DNA of 64,000 nt from Entrophospora sp. SA101 (taxonomy: Eukaryota; Glomeromycota; Glomeromycetes; Entrophosporales; Entrophosporaceae). How positions within the stretch are numbered: position 1 is the first letter of the stretch; each line of letters starts with the position of its first letter. Shown piece after piece: positions 21,982-36,822 of this stretch. Under the pieces are notes generated by a model. That model had not been told where the DNA came from. It searched no databases and was given only the letters and a program-made list of their open reading frames with translations. The translations under genes and the position numbers were made by a program. Location: contig CAUDNR010004600.1 in assembly GCA_958430865.1 (NCBI GenBank), positions 19,889 to 83,888 on the forward strand. Reading direction: 5' to 3'.

Positions 21982-22364
21982 GCCACAATTTTTTCCAACA
22001 ACTCTATTCGCCTAGAAGCTTTTTCTAAGTTGACATCTTTTTCTTTGTTTTGCCTTATTCTCCACTGTCTAGCCAATTCGAGAGCATATAAATGACATTC
22101 AGATGTTTCCTCCTCTAATTCTAATGCTTCTTCTAATTCTTTAATCTGTTCCTCCTTTTCTTTTAACTTTTCTTCATATTCCTGCTTTTGTTCAAACTTT
22201 TGGAAATTTAAATCACTGATTTTTGACCAACTTCCTGCATATTCTGAAGCTAAGTCATTTGAATAATCAATAAACCCTTCTAACATCTCTTCGATGGTAA
22301 TGTTATCAAATCAAATTCTTTTACAGTTTTTAGCTCATTCTCTGGATCTACAGACATTCGCAAC
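21978..22364 (-). CDS. Coiled-coil protein with possible Trp-TGA codons
   Basis: The unambiguous part (22286-21978) starts MLEGFIDYSNDLASEYAGSW and is a strong Glu/Lys coiled coil, ending RRIELLEKIVA. Upstream, the same frame stays open to 22364 if two TGA codons (22337-22335 and 22313-22311) are read through, giving VANVCRSRE, x, AKNCKRI, x, FDNITIEE, where x is the TGA. The product is unknown. It is first of three closely packed minus-strand ORFs. Confidence 0.4.
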
Positions 22365-22420
22365 TTACCTTCATCCATTCATTTCTTATTTAACTTCTAG
22401 TATCCAGATAAAAGGGGTCT

Positions 22421-22674
22421 GGTACGTTTCCCCGACAGGACATTTCTCCGACAAGATTTTGTTAACTATATTTAATATTAATTGGCTAATAAATGGCCTA
22501 ACCGACTTAAACAGCTTAGTCGCCTAATGAATGGGTTAATAGACTTAAATGGTTTGATAAACTTAGCCAGCTATGGCATGACAAGGAAACAAATAAATAT
22601 TGTAATACAAAATGTATTTGTTGGGGAAATGTCTAGTTGGGGAAACGTCCTGTCGAGGAAACGTCTAGGTACCG
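22421..22674. mobile_element. MITE built of iterated GACRTTTCCCC motifs
   Basis: The left end carries GGTACGTTTCCCCGACAGGA, then CATTTCTCCGACA. The right end, reverse complemented, reads GGTACCTAGACGTTTCCTCG, then ACAGGACGTTTCCCC. The same 15-base motif is repeated at each end in opposite orientation. The interior is a short AT-rich tract with no gene. Confidence 0.65.
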
Positions 22675-22768
22675 TGGTGTATTGATCAGAAAGAATTGTT
22701 ATCACATATAATAATAACAACTAATTTGATTGTCACGTAACAATTCTTTCTGGTTGTACACCACCAGA
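22674..22768. repeat. Long stem-loop abutting the MITE
   Basis: GTGGTGTATTGATCAGAAAG, then AATTGTTA, pairs with TAACAATTCTTTCTGG and TACACCAC further right. The arms are about 28 bases with a few mismatches, and the loop about 40. It is probably a very small foldback element. Confidence 0.65.
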
Positions 22769-25092
22769 TCTAAAAAAAGTGATTAATAATTAGTAGTATA
22801 ATTGTTATTACAAGAATATATAAACTAGAATTTTTGATGTTGGATTTTCTACCTATTTTCTAAAAATAATAAATTAATAATAAAATAAAATATGGTCACA
22901 TTAATATTATTCTTTTCATTTTTTAGAAGGGGAGCATAAAAGTTTCTATCTAATCTTAATACTTACATTACTTTCAAATCAATTGCAATTCTGTTCAGAG
23001 ATATGGAAAAATTCAAACAGAACATGGACTGGTGTTAACTCAAAGCTGTCAAATCACAAAGGTGATGTACCACTTACAAATTTTCGTGTTGCTGTATGTA
23101 CATTACTAATCCATAATCTTTCAAAAATTTACCATTTTATCATGTTTAATAACATTTAAAGATGGAAACTGCAATTAGCTGTAATTACATTTCCATATGC
23201 CACAACTGCAACCGCAATTCAATTTTTATGTGCTGCAACTAACTAGTCTCAATTAATTGAGGAGCCATCCTTAGTATTAGTAGGAGTCTATGCAGGTTCC
23301 GTATTCCGTACATCTGCGCCTCTATAATAAATCATGCTCGTACAGACTGGCCCCCGCCAATCAACTTTCCAGAATTAAGTATGGAATTGAAAGTTGTACG
23401 GAATCTCTACTGACTGCTTTAGTGTTAGTAGACCATTTGAAACTTATTTATTAATTAAATTTATTCAAGAGTTTATCCATTTTATTAATTGGTTTATTCA
23501 GTAAATGCTCAGTCATTTATCCGAGGTTATCCATTTTATTAATTACTTTATTCAGTGAAACCTCCATTTTTAATGAAAAACGGAACTATAGATTCCATGA
23601 ATATGATGATACTAATACATTTATGGAAAAAATACGGAATGTATATTTATTAATATAATAATAAACGGAAAAAACACAGAGACTAATCACGGAGTAAATT
23701 TTTTACAGGGCCTGAAAGTGGAGCAGTCGACAGTCCATGTGTTGGTTACATTTTCCAGAAAAGAACAGTTTGTCATAATTGAAAATATCATTCAGTTGGC
23801 ATTCTTTAAGAATATTTTGCAAGTCTCTTCTCATTTCTGAATAGGTGCGCTTTGTGCATCACCATGTTTAAAATATTCGCAAATTAAATATCTTTGTTTG
23901 AAATTACTTAACCGACCAGAAGAGCCACTAAAAATCTTGATTATTTAATAAATCTGTGAATTTCGTTTAATAATAGAATCCGTAATTGTTAAATTTGCGT
24001 TCGAGAGTCTTTTCAATCCACAAAATTAATGCTTCTTCAATATTAACATACAAAGTAACAGATGGTCTTTTTAATTTTGCTTATTAGACTCCTTTGATAT
24101 ATCAATAACTTGGCTTGTGTTGATTCCCCAATTAAGCGAGCAGGTTGGCTTTTATTTTAAAATATTTTCTCCGCCAAAATATAAATTTTCTCTTCGCGAT
24201 GTTTTAATTTTACTAGCAGCAAAAAAACCGGTCACGTAGTGACAATAGACTAAATCAGCTGGATGCTAAGAATTAAGGAAAAGCGTGCGCGAAAAATAAA
24301 AAGACAAGAAGCCAATGGCTTCCCATTCATAGTTAGTTAATTCATACTTGGAGACGAACGATTAAACGCAACAACAAATCGTATCGCCCATGTTACATTA
24401 CATTGCTTCACTGTATTATGGATTTATCACTCAAACTATAAGAATAATTTTGAATCAACAATAATAATAATAGATACAAAATTACCCGTGTAAAACAATG
24501 AAATTGAGAATAGATGCAATGGATACACAATAATAACCAACAAGTGAAACTGTTATACATTTAGCACTCAAATATTTTTTTTTTCGCAATAATACAAGAG
24601 CTTACTTCCATTTAAAAGTGGATCACAGATTATGAATCTTCCTTTTTCATCTCCAATATATCAAAATCCAACATTTAATGTGATCTTAGGATATTTGCCC
24701 AAGAAAAGTAAAAACTTGAACTGACTCCGATCTTTATAATGGAAAGGTTAAGGTAAATTTTTTGGCTTTCTTTGTTTTTCAAAGAGTCTATCTTATGTTC
24801 AAGTTCTTTGTCCTTGAAAAGTAATCATGAAATGCACATCCCACCTGATGAAGATAAATAAAATCCCAGGAAAAAAATAAAAAATTACAAATTCCGATTC
24901 CTTAAAAATTCTGGGAAAAAATTATTTTGATTTTTTCGATTTTAATAATTAATAAATAATAACAAAAATATTTATTTTATATATTAATCTATTTTCTTCT
25001 GATGATGATAATAATAGTAATAAATAAAATAATAATTAAATGGCAAATCTATAAAACAATAAATAATGTTCAATATATTGAGATACAACAAA
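22769..25092. other. Gene-poor stretch
   Basis: No gene seen on either strand. A weak inverted repeat (TTCCGTAC words and CTTAGTATTAGTAG) spans about 23265-23435 and may be an old MITE. The final part is AT-rich 3' flank of the copine gene. Confidence 0.5.
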
Positions 25093-27906
<2,814 letters not shown>

Positions 27907-28641
27907 ATTTAATTTACAAAAAATAAAATAAAAATATATATTCAAAATCGGGGTTTTTTTGTTTGAGAATTTTTTATTTAAATCTATATTAATATTTATA
28001 TGTTGCAGTACATAATTAATATACACTAAAAAAACTTGATGTAATGTGACTATCTTATTTATATATACCAAAAATGGAAGCAAGGGTTTTGGTGTACCTC
28101 GAGATGGCGTGGTAAGAGTCGTCCAAATCTTTAAGGTAGGGTGTATTTAAATCTCTTAATACAACTTTTTTTTTCGCTGCAAGTCAACTTTCTGCAATAA
28201 AAATTTTTTACGGCCATGTGTTTTGGTGATAGCCGATTCGTTCATAAAACATTTGTGTATCATGCCAATTTTGGGATAGCAACATACACACGTTAAACTT
28301 GATAAATCGGACGCAGCAATTAATTGTTTAAAGACTTGATAATATAAATAAATGACCGACTTGTCGAGTTTACATTCTATGTTTGTTTTTTCAGGTGTTT
28401 TTTTTTGGAATAAAAAGTTGTAGAAATTTCAGTTGATGTAATTGAATAACAAGATGCTTTTTTGGGTGATCGATAAAGTAAAGGGAAAACACATACTTTT
28501 GTAATGTAACTATTCCATGAGAAAAAGAGGTATTATTCCCGTTTTTGAATGAAGTTATCCAGATTGTGAATCAAGGTTGGGTGACGAAAAGACAAAATAA
28601 AAGTCAAGAGTCAAAATCGATTGAATTTTTTCTTTGTTCAG
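27907..28641. other. Copine upstream region with a dispersed repeat arm
   Basis: AT-rich 5' flank. At 28352-28380 ATGACCGACTTGTCGAGTTT, then ACATTCTATG, matches one arm of the 12568-12632 inverted repeat with one change, so that arm is dispersed. No gene seen. Confidence 0.5.
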
Positions 28642-28872
28642 TTAGAACAGTGCTTTCATAAAAGTTGACAAAAGAGCTTGGACATTTTGTTTTTTGTTTA
28701 TTTCATTGTTTTGTTGGTTGTTAATTTCATCCAAATAAAAACGAGAAATAGAATAATGATATCCAGGACATTCACTAGCTAAATGAGCCTTGAGTTTAAA
28801 AGGTGTTCCACGATTCCAGGTTTTTGAACAATATTTGTAAGATGCTGGGAAATGTCCTTTTACTTTTTCCAT
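28642..28872 (-). pseudogene. BED zinc-finger fragment of a hAT transposase
   Basis: MEKVKGHFPASYKYCSKTWN, then a Lys/His spacer and HLASECPG, followed by an Asn/Gln-rich linker. The Cys-x2-Cys to His-x4-Cys pattern (first Cys replaced by Tyr) fits a BED finger at the start of a hAT transposase. No downstream transposase core follows. Confidence 0.55.
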
Positions 28873-29162
28873 ATATCAGACACAGGACATCCTGGAACTA
28901 ATTCTTGATTGTTGTTCAGATATATTATCTAAATTTAATTCATATAGAAGGAATTGGTGAATTAGAATTTGACATCATGAATTTTATTATTACTCCTGAA
29001 CCAAAAATGTAAATAATTTGTTGTTATTGTTGATTTCGTCATCTTCGTCAAATTCCTCAAAGTGTAGAAATCCTATTTCGTCATCCAACATCGCAGGGAA
29101 TTTTTTCTCTCCAAAGATTCATAAACGTACGTATCTTTGATTACATCTAAATTTGTACAAGT
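28873..29162. other. Short unassigned stretch
   Basis: No gene seen. A minus-strand Asp/Glu-rich run near 29000-29070 may belong to the adjacent transposon debris. Confidence 0.3.
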
Positions 29163-29856
29163 CAAAGCTCGTTATAGTGGACACTCGGTTCCAGACATTT
29201 TTTGTCCATTATAAAGAAAAATCCTTTTATAGTGGACTTATTACAAATAAATTGAAAAGTCCCTTATAACGAACAAGATGAATTTTTTATTAAATAATAA
29301 TGCAAATTCATGCACAACAAAATAAAACGGTCTAATGTAAGTTGTTTTGCATTTTTGATTTTAAACTATTAATTGTTTTTAATTATTGGCAACTAATTGT
29401 AAAATTATCTTAAATATTGAATCATTTTTTCTAAACTATCTGATCCTTCTTAATAACCACCATTTTCCACTTCTTCCTCTTCATCAGAATTATTAACCTC
29501 AGGATTTGGCTCCACTGCCCTAATAATTTCTTCGTCGGTTAGTTCTGTACCGGTACTTCACCACTAATGTAAAAAAAATGTTCTGCATTGATTGAATCTT
29601 GCAGATTTAATCCATCAAAAAATTCGTAAATCAATTTCTTTATTGTTAAAGAAATCAACAAGTCTTTTTTGAAAATGAAAAGTTATTTTGACACTATTAA
29701 AAAAAAAAAGAGGATACTATGTAAATTGATCTATGAAAGAAATCAACCAATCTTTTTTTAAGAAGTCCACTATAGCGAACACGTTTTATTGTAAAGGGAA
29801 TTGGGAAATAAAAAAGTCCACTCCGCTATAGACAAAACCCACTATAACGAGCTTTG
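29163..29856. mobile_element. Tigger/pogo-type deletion derivative
   Basis: Terminal inverted repeats CAAAGCTCGTTATAGTGG at the left and CCACTATAACGAGCTTTG at the right, with GTCCACTATA-like words just inside. The minus-strand interior (about 29450-29640) encodes LTDEEIIRAVEP, then an acidic DEEEEVENGGY tail. This resembles the C-terminal end of a Tigger-type transposase. There are frameshifts, and the catalytic core is absent. Confidence 0.7.
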
Positions 29857-30103
29857 CCAAATCTTCTGTTTAGGACAAGATAGTCATGTCAAAAAATAAT
29901 GAAAACTAGTTCTGAGTCCTCCAAGCTTTTTACATTGTATTTTAAAATGGTAACAAATTTTTGGGGCTCAAAACAATCAATTTTCTTTAAATATAAGTAT
30001 AGATTCTAAAATTGTTCCTCATGATGAATTACATATAAGAATAAAAAACTGGTCCAAAGGTGAAAAGGCCATACATGAAATTTTATTATTATGATGATCA
30101 ACT

Positions 30104-30780
30104 ATGAGTGAACCAAATCTTGATTCTAATGACATTGTACAAGAAATTCCCACTTTTTTGTCGCAACAACTTGGTAATAATTTATATATAGTTCAGCATC
30201 CTGTGAGACCGCATAATAATCTTACACTGGAATCAATGCTCCTTGTGAAACATGATTTAACGGGGTTCTATAAAATTAGAATTAGGCATTCCACTTTAAA
30301 CAAATTCAAAATGGTATGATCACGAAAAGAAAAATTTTTAGTATTAGGGCTTAATGATAAAGAAGCAAAACAATATATGATAGAAATGGTGCCGAGATCA
30401 AATTGAAGGATCATTAGATCGACAAACTTTACAATCCACAATTGTTCCTCAACAAGCCAATTAATAGATGGGCAGTTAAAGATGGTGATGATGATTTGAC
30501 TAATTGATCAATTTTATAACTAATTAACTAACTATATTCTCTTCGATTAGGCAATCTTCATTTTGTCACCTATACAATTACGTCCAGGATTAAAATATTT
30601 GGACAAAATATACAAGAAACAAAAAATGCTATATAATAATAAAAAGGCTTAAGCTATGGAGGAGAGGATACCAATAATGAATTTGGAGGCATGAATGGAG
30701 GAAACATACAAACAACTGATGATTTTATTATCAGATCAAGCAAAACAAAAATTACAGGAAAAGTTGAGGTTACTTCAATA
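30104..30780 (+). pseudogene. RPC5: Decayed copy of RNA polymerase III subunit RPC5
   Basis: Starts MSEPNLDSNDIVQEIPTFLS, then QQLGNNLYIVQHPVRP, the conserved opening of RPC5 (POLR3E). Further conserved pieces occur in changing frames: YDHEKK, LGLNDKEAKQYMIEM, EGSLDRQTLQSTIVPQQ, RWAVKDGDDDL, then LSPIQLRPGLKYLDKIYKKQ. At least four frameshifts are needed. A remnant intron with a CTTCGATTAG acceptor is kept near 30550, so the copy arose through DNA, not by retroposition. The functional gene must be elsewhere. Confidence 0.7.
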
Positions 30781-30858
30781 ACAATTAGTGAACCTTTATA
30801 TGTGTATATATTATATACATATATCCCATTCTAAATTGTTAGCTTATAAATTATTATA

Positions 30859-31534
30859 CAGTCAGACCTCCATAAGTGCAACCCCCCTCGGGAATGAGGG
30901 ACAGCATGCATTTATGGAGGGTGTGCATTTATAGAGAGAAGCAATTTCATTGGTTGCACGTTATACACAATATTTTTATTTAAAGATTTAATTAATAATA
31001 AAATAACTATCCATTATAGTTTATTTCGATGAATTTACTTTTTTTACACTGATATATCTTTCGATTTTATTAACCAATTTTATTTGTTCTCTAGCATTTT
31101 TTTGCTGTAATAAAAATTATGGGCAAATATTCCAATAAATTACAAGCTATAAAAATAATTTCATTGTAAAAATACAAAGCAATAAATAAAATATATAATT
31201 TCATTATAAATTACAAAGATTGTAATATAACAAAAATTTTTTGACCTTTGTTTGTTATAAAATTATGTGATGAAAGAAAATAGTAAATAACGAACAAATT
31301 TATTTTTGTTTACACGAAGCCACGAAATCCAGTTACACGATGAATTCTATACATTGGTCACGTGGGTGAATTTATGGAGAGAGTTTTCATATGAGCGAAC
31401 TGAAAAAATGCCGTGCAGTGCAGAGTATGGGTGTGCATTTATCTCTAACTTCCGAGGTTGGGAATGAGACATAGTGTGCATTTATGGAGGATGTGCATTT
31501 ATCGAGGGTGCACTTAGGGAGGGAGATCTGACTG
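30859..31534. mobile_element. DNA transposon with TA target duplication, 676 bp
   Basis: Ends CAGTCAGACCTCC and (reverse complement of the right end) CAGTCAGATCTCC, flanked by TA on both sides. This fits the Tc1/mariner-pogo superfamily. Repeated GTGCATTTATGGAGG words occur near both ends in inverted orientation. No transposase is present. Confidence 0.8.
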
Positions 31535-31686
31535 TAAATGATTTTCAAGGAAAAAACACAAATATAGAAAAATCATCCGCAAAGAAAAATGTTTATACAA
31601 TGCATAACGATTTAATGATGATGAAGAAATGAACTATTCCGGTTATGATGCAAGTCAAATAAAAATTGTTTGTGAAAATATTACAG

Positions 31687-31843
31687 TGAATCTTGATTTA
31701 GCGGATAGTTTGGACAATTAGGAAAAGTTTTCCAAAAATCCGTTAAACCGTAATATCCGTAATCGAGAAGGTTTTTATTAAGGTTTATTATTACTATGGA
31801 ACCGTTCTTTGAACTTTATCCGTAAAGCCGAGATTTTAATGTA
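31687..31843. mobile_element. Small MITE, about 157 bp
   Basis: The left end AATCTTGATTTAGCGGATAG and the reverse complement of the right end, AATCTCGGCTTTACGGATAA, are imperfect inverted repeats around a short interior with TCCGT words. From here to 32500 I see nothing else. Confidence 0.5.
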
Positions 31844-32523
31844 AATGTACAATAATTATAACGTTTCATAAATTTATTAGACTATTTCAATGGTTGCTTC
31901 CAACTTTTTAAATTCGTTAACGAAACAATTGAAACAATTGTTGGTGAAGTGATTGTTGACAAACCCATATTTTTTCTACGTTATCAAATTCACAATTTTA
32001 ATTGGTCAATCAACAAATTGCATGGGTTAAAATTTGTGTTCCCTCCTGTTGAAATTGAGGCTAAGTAAATTTTGTGTAACATTTTTTCATAGAATATTGT
32101 TTACAACATATCAACATATCGGATTATTGTTATTTGCATTATTTATTTTCGTTTTTTTATTAATAAATAAAAGTTCTTTACAATAAAAAGTTTAACGAAC
32201 ATATTACATTAAAAGAAAATCCTTCCCAAATTTGGGGATGTAATTCGAAATATTGTAACACGAAAATTATTATTACATTTCTAAGCATGAAAAGAAAATT
32301 TGAGACAAAATTTTTTTTGTGTGAATTGACTTGTGGATTTTTTTAAAATCCAATGTGTGGATTACATAATATTTCAAAATTTTTAACTTTTGAGTATAAG
32401 TGATCTGTTTTAATGGCGTGTAACCCCCTTAATGAATAAAATGATTATCAGTATTCATACATAAATAGTTAGTTGTATGCGTTTTGTTCAAACAGCAGCA
32501 ATTTCTTTTTTCTTAGAAAAAAC

Positions 32524-33945
32524 ATGTCAGGATGAGCCGATAAAAGAAGAAAATCAACAAGAGATGTTGTGGAAGTGATATGGTAAGTGTTTAAAAAAAA
32601 GAATGATAGTGGTGATTGCAATGCATCATTGTCATTCTAGTTTGCATTTATTAATTTACATGATGATAATAACTCACAATTTATGAAGTGTTTGTTTATT
32701 TAATTATGGTAACAAATAGTAATGTATCGAAAAGAGACAAGGAAGAAGACCACAAAAAGGTATTGATTTGTAATTTTTTTTTAGTCAAACAAACATCCCT
32801 TAGGGCACTGACATATATTAGCTAATATCATTTTAATAGTAGTGCTTACTCCCCCACCCCCAGGTAAGACATTTTGATCATGTGTATGACAATCGTTTTG
32901 CCTTTTTAGGTATCAACAAAGCACAAGTGAAAAAAGAATTAATTTTATTAATAAATCAAGCATTTTAAAAGCAACATTGGAGTAAATAAATTTTCCTTTA
33001 TAATATATTATGATCTCTTTGAATTTCTGGGTATGATTTAAATTGGCTATTTCTTGACAAAACAACTTATTTGGTTCTGAGTGTAATAACTCTTACTTAT
33101 TTGAAAATTATAAACAATGCATCTTGCTAAAGGAAAATCTAAAGAACAAAACTCAAGGATTCTTGATGATTTCTCTCTTCTCAATCACAACAAAAGTGGC
33201 CTCTTTTTGACAAAATATATTTAAGGAAATGTATATCAGATAAAGAATGATTAATTATAGCATTTATGTATATGAGAATGTGAGAATTAATTGCCATATC
33301 ATCCTGTAGACAAAAAGTGCAATACAATTTTTTGTAAATGACAATTGGCTTACATGTAGATCATTCCCAAATTAAAACACTTACATTCAAAATTATAAAA
33401 ATGCAGATCTTTCACTGAAGCCATTATGATCACGTTATTTATGAGATTATGTGTGACCTAAGATTTTCTGTTATCCCCCCACCCCCTAAAATATTAGCTA
33501 ATATATGTCAGCGCCCTTACAGAAAAAATTTATGCATATTCGCGTTATCATGTGACTGATGAATTAACTGTCACATGACATATTATGTAAAAATCACTTC
33601 GCGTCATTCATGATTCATTAAAATAATTTTTGATTTTTACACAAACATTATTTATTATATTATTTTGTTATCCTTTATATCCATAAATGAAGAAAGTTAA
33701 ATTAAACAACGAACAACTTCATAAGTTTGTTTAAAAAAGCAAAATGGTTCAACAAAAATTTGGGGTAAAAATTGATCTAGCAACAATTTCCAGAACATTA
33801 AAGCGTTCATCCGAATTTTTAAGTAGTGAAACAAATCCACTACAGAAAAATCTTGTAATGTGAAATATCCCGAACTTGAACACGCGAAAAAGATTTATTC
33901 TGATTCTATGAAACAAAGCAATATTAAAGATTTTTTTGAATAAAA
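32524..33945 (+). pseudogene. pogo/CENP-B-type transposase N terminus, split by a MITE
   Basis: A leader at about 32524-32580 (MSG, TGA, ADKRRKSTRDVVEVI) is separated by a PIF/Harbinger MITE from 33688-33945. The latter encodes KKVKLNNEQLHKFV and then KMVQQKFGVKIDLATISRTL, KRSSEFLSSETN. This is the helix-turn-helix DNA-binding start of pogo/Tigger-type transposases. Stops and shifts interrupt it, and no DDE core follows. Confidence 0.55.
32803..33516. mobile_element. PIF/Harbinger-type MITE, 714 bp
   Basis: Terminal inverted repeats GGGCACTGACATATATTAGC, then TAATAT, and GGGCGCTGACATATATTAGC, then TAATAT. They are flanked by the 3-bp duplication TTA (32800-32802 and 33517-33519), as PIF/Harbinger elements show. 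A run of C next to each inner end adds a CCCCCACCCCC tract. It has no transposase and sits inside the pogo-type remnant. Confidence 0.85.
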
Positions 33946-34164
33946 AATAAAATTATTGTCATTGATCTCTCCTTTTATAGTATGAATATGCATATTTATG
34001 TTAGTGGGACTTAGTAGAAACAGGATGCATATGCACATTTATGTTATGCAAATAGTTCATGAGCCCTGATATGGGACTGAGCTACCTTTATGCAAATGAA
34101 CAGATTATGCAAATATACAGTATGCAAATAGATAGGTGCAACTGTAATACAATTGTGATGTTAA

Positions 34165-34233
34165 ACCAATGCTATTGATCTCTGAAATTACCAATGTTCA
34201 CTTTGTCTGGTTTTGTTGCAGCATGCCCCATAT
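34165..34233 (-). repeat. GGGGCATGC-family repeat end
   Basis: Minus strand: ATATGGGGCATGCTGCAACA, then AAACCAGACAAAGTGAACAT and TTCAGAGATCA. It lies upstream of the assembly gap. ATGCAAAT and ATGCATAT words are frequent in 33970-34140 just before it. Confidence 0.75.
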
Positions 34234-34396
34234 GAAAAAAAATTGTTACACAAATTTACTTAGTAAACATATAACAAAATTTGGAATTTTCAAAATGCTA
34301 AGGCTCCTCCAATTTTTAGTTTAAGGAAAAACTAGCTAATAAGTTTTGAAGCTTGAGTCATGAACAATAAAACTTATTGGTTAATTCTTTTATAAT

Positions 34397-34406
34397 NNNN
34401 NNNNNN
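34397..34406. other. Assembly gap (10 N)
   Basis: Ten unresolved bases mark a join between contigs. Coding sequence starts directly after, so the 5' part of the following gene is missing or misplaced. Confidence 1.
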
Positions 34407-34407
34407 A

Positions 34408-36384
34408 AAAGGAGGAACAGGATCAGATTATTTTTCAGAAGTTGAAAAAAATACAGTTGATTTATTAATAGCAGGTGACAGTGAAGGGTATATATATATG
34501 ATTGTATATGGTATTTATAGTTTACAGCCAATACTATTAACTCAATCAAATTTAAAAGTTTCTAAAATAATTAAAGCATCAGTTACATCTGATCTTTCCA
34601 TACTTACATTAATTTACACAACCACAACAATAACACCAAATCAAGAAAAGGAATCAGAGAAGAAAAAGCATCATCAATTGGTTGTGACTACATTTAAAAC
34701 AGGATTACTCCATACTCACAAAAATCAAATTTTAGCTTTATCACATCGGTATACATCCATCAAATTTATATCAGACTACATAAGAGAATCTCTGGATAAA
34801 GTGAAAAATAATTATTTGACAGTGAAAACCATATATGGATCATACTTTGATAAATTTCAAAAAATTATTGATGAACATCATGATGGTGATGATGAAAATG
34901 AAAATGAGAATAAGAATGAAAATGAGAATGAGAATGAAAATAAGAATGAGAATAAGAATGAGAATAATGAAGGTAACAACAATAAAATAAAGATGGCAAA
35001 ATCAAACATGTCAGGAGAATTTGTTGTATTATTAGCAACTGGTAAACCGACTAAATTATTAATGGAATTTATGGAAGTATGTTTAAAAAAAAGAGAATTG
35101 AAGGAATGGGAGAATAAAGTTAATAAAGCATTTTCAGAAATACAATCATTAATTGATCATTATATAAATACAGGATTTGAAAGGTTATTGTTGGAATTAA
35201 ATTCATTAATAGGGTATAGTAAATGGCCACAAAAATTCAAGGGGTTTGGATTATCAGAAAAATTGATACAATCACGATTAATAATTGCTAGTAGCTTAAC
35301 ACCAAAAATAGAAGAATTTTCATTGTTTGTTGATGAGGAAAGTAACAATTTCAAGGATTTTATACATTGGTTACAATATGAGTTTGATAAAGTTACTAGC
35401 ACATCATCATTAGATCAAACAACACCTGATTCGCCACCACTTGAGGCATTGAATTCAATTGATATAATTAGAGTTTCAAAATTTATAAAAGAATCTTTAA
35501 ATTTAAATAAATTGGAAAAAAATATTGACTTGTGGAAATTTATTGATGATTTGTTAAATTTTTGTGATGAATTTTCCACCTCAACTGCTCAAAACGTCAC
35601 TTCTTGTATTGAACCAAAAAATTATTTGAAACTTTTTCAAGATTTCTCAATAAATTTTGATAATGATAATGATGATGATAATAATGATGGTGATGGTGAT
35701 GGTGATGATGATGACATTGTTGAGAATAATGTTGAAGAAAAAATAAAAGATGATGATGATGATGATGATGAAATGGTTGATGATAATGATGACAATGAAA
35801 AGTTATCATCAATTATAAGTAAAAATAGTAATAATAAACAAGTAAAAGATAATGATACTGATGAGGAAAAAGATGAAGATGATTATTACAAGGAAATTGA
35901 AAAACAAAAATTTCTTATAGATTCAATAATTTTAAAACAAGAGAATTCAATATATTTTCAATATATAATATTTTATATTTATAATTATTCATCAAAAACT
36001 AATAATAATGATGATGATGAATCAATAATAATACCATCAGTTTTATGGATATTAAGATTTCCATTAAATAACAATAATGTAAAAGAGGAGATGGAAGAAG
36101 AAGAAAATAGCAATAATGTTGTTGAGATAGCATACATACAATTAAAAAATCAAGAAATACAAACAGAAAATATCAAAATAGTAGATTTAAAAATATTTAA
36201 TGAAGAAAAATTACATTTAATTATTTCATCACCTGACAAAATTTTTGAAAATTTAAATATTAGTAATGCTCAAGAAGAAATCAGAGAATATCTTATAGAG
36301 ATAAATTATGTTAAAGATATAAGTTTTATTAAATTACCAAAATCTTTGGATTTAATAAAATTTTCTTCAAATATTAATATTATC

Positions 36385-36415
<31 letters not shown>

Positions 36416-36822
36416 GCAACAACAGCAACAACAACAACAACAACAATAGTAATATTTTTATAGTTAATAATATTAACCTTGATAATATCAATAATGATTT
36501 TATTGCTATCATTGATCAAATATTAATAAAATTATTAGAATCAACAAATTTCTATGAAAAAGCTTCACAATTAGTAATCAATAAATATAAATCTATCAAA
36601 CAGCATAAACCTTTAAAATTTATTAGCAATAATATTAAAGGATTAATTTGTATTTTAAGTAGAAACTTGAAAAAATTTGTTATATTGGATGTTAATAATG
36701 ATGAAGAAGAAGAGGAGGAACAAGGTGAAGAAAATGATGATGATGATAATAATAATAAAGAAAAAAGTGATGATGAGACTCTTGAAGAAGATGATGATTG
36801 GAAAAAAATGGCGGTTGTATGA
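34408..36822 (+). CDS. APC4: Anaphase-promoting complex subunit 4, 5' end missing
   Basis: Open frame of 804 codons from the gap to TGA at 36820-36822. APC4 is a scaffold subunit of the APC/C ubiquitin ligase that drives mitotic exit. The first residues (VDLLIAGDSEGYIYM, then VYGIYSLQPI) match the end of the APC4 WD40-like domain. The helical APC4 core follows: ISDYIRESLDKV, YFDKFQKIIDEH, EFVVLLATGKPTKLLMEFME, ELNSLIGYSKWPQKF, RLIIASSLTPKIEEF. The later half has long Asp/Glu and Asn repeats encoded by GAT and AAC triplets, unusually long even for these fungi. Matching of the C-terminal part is less certain. Confidence 0.8.
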
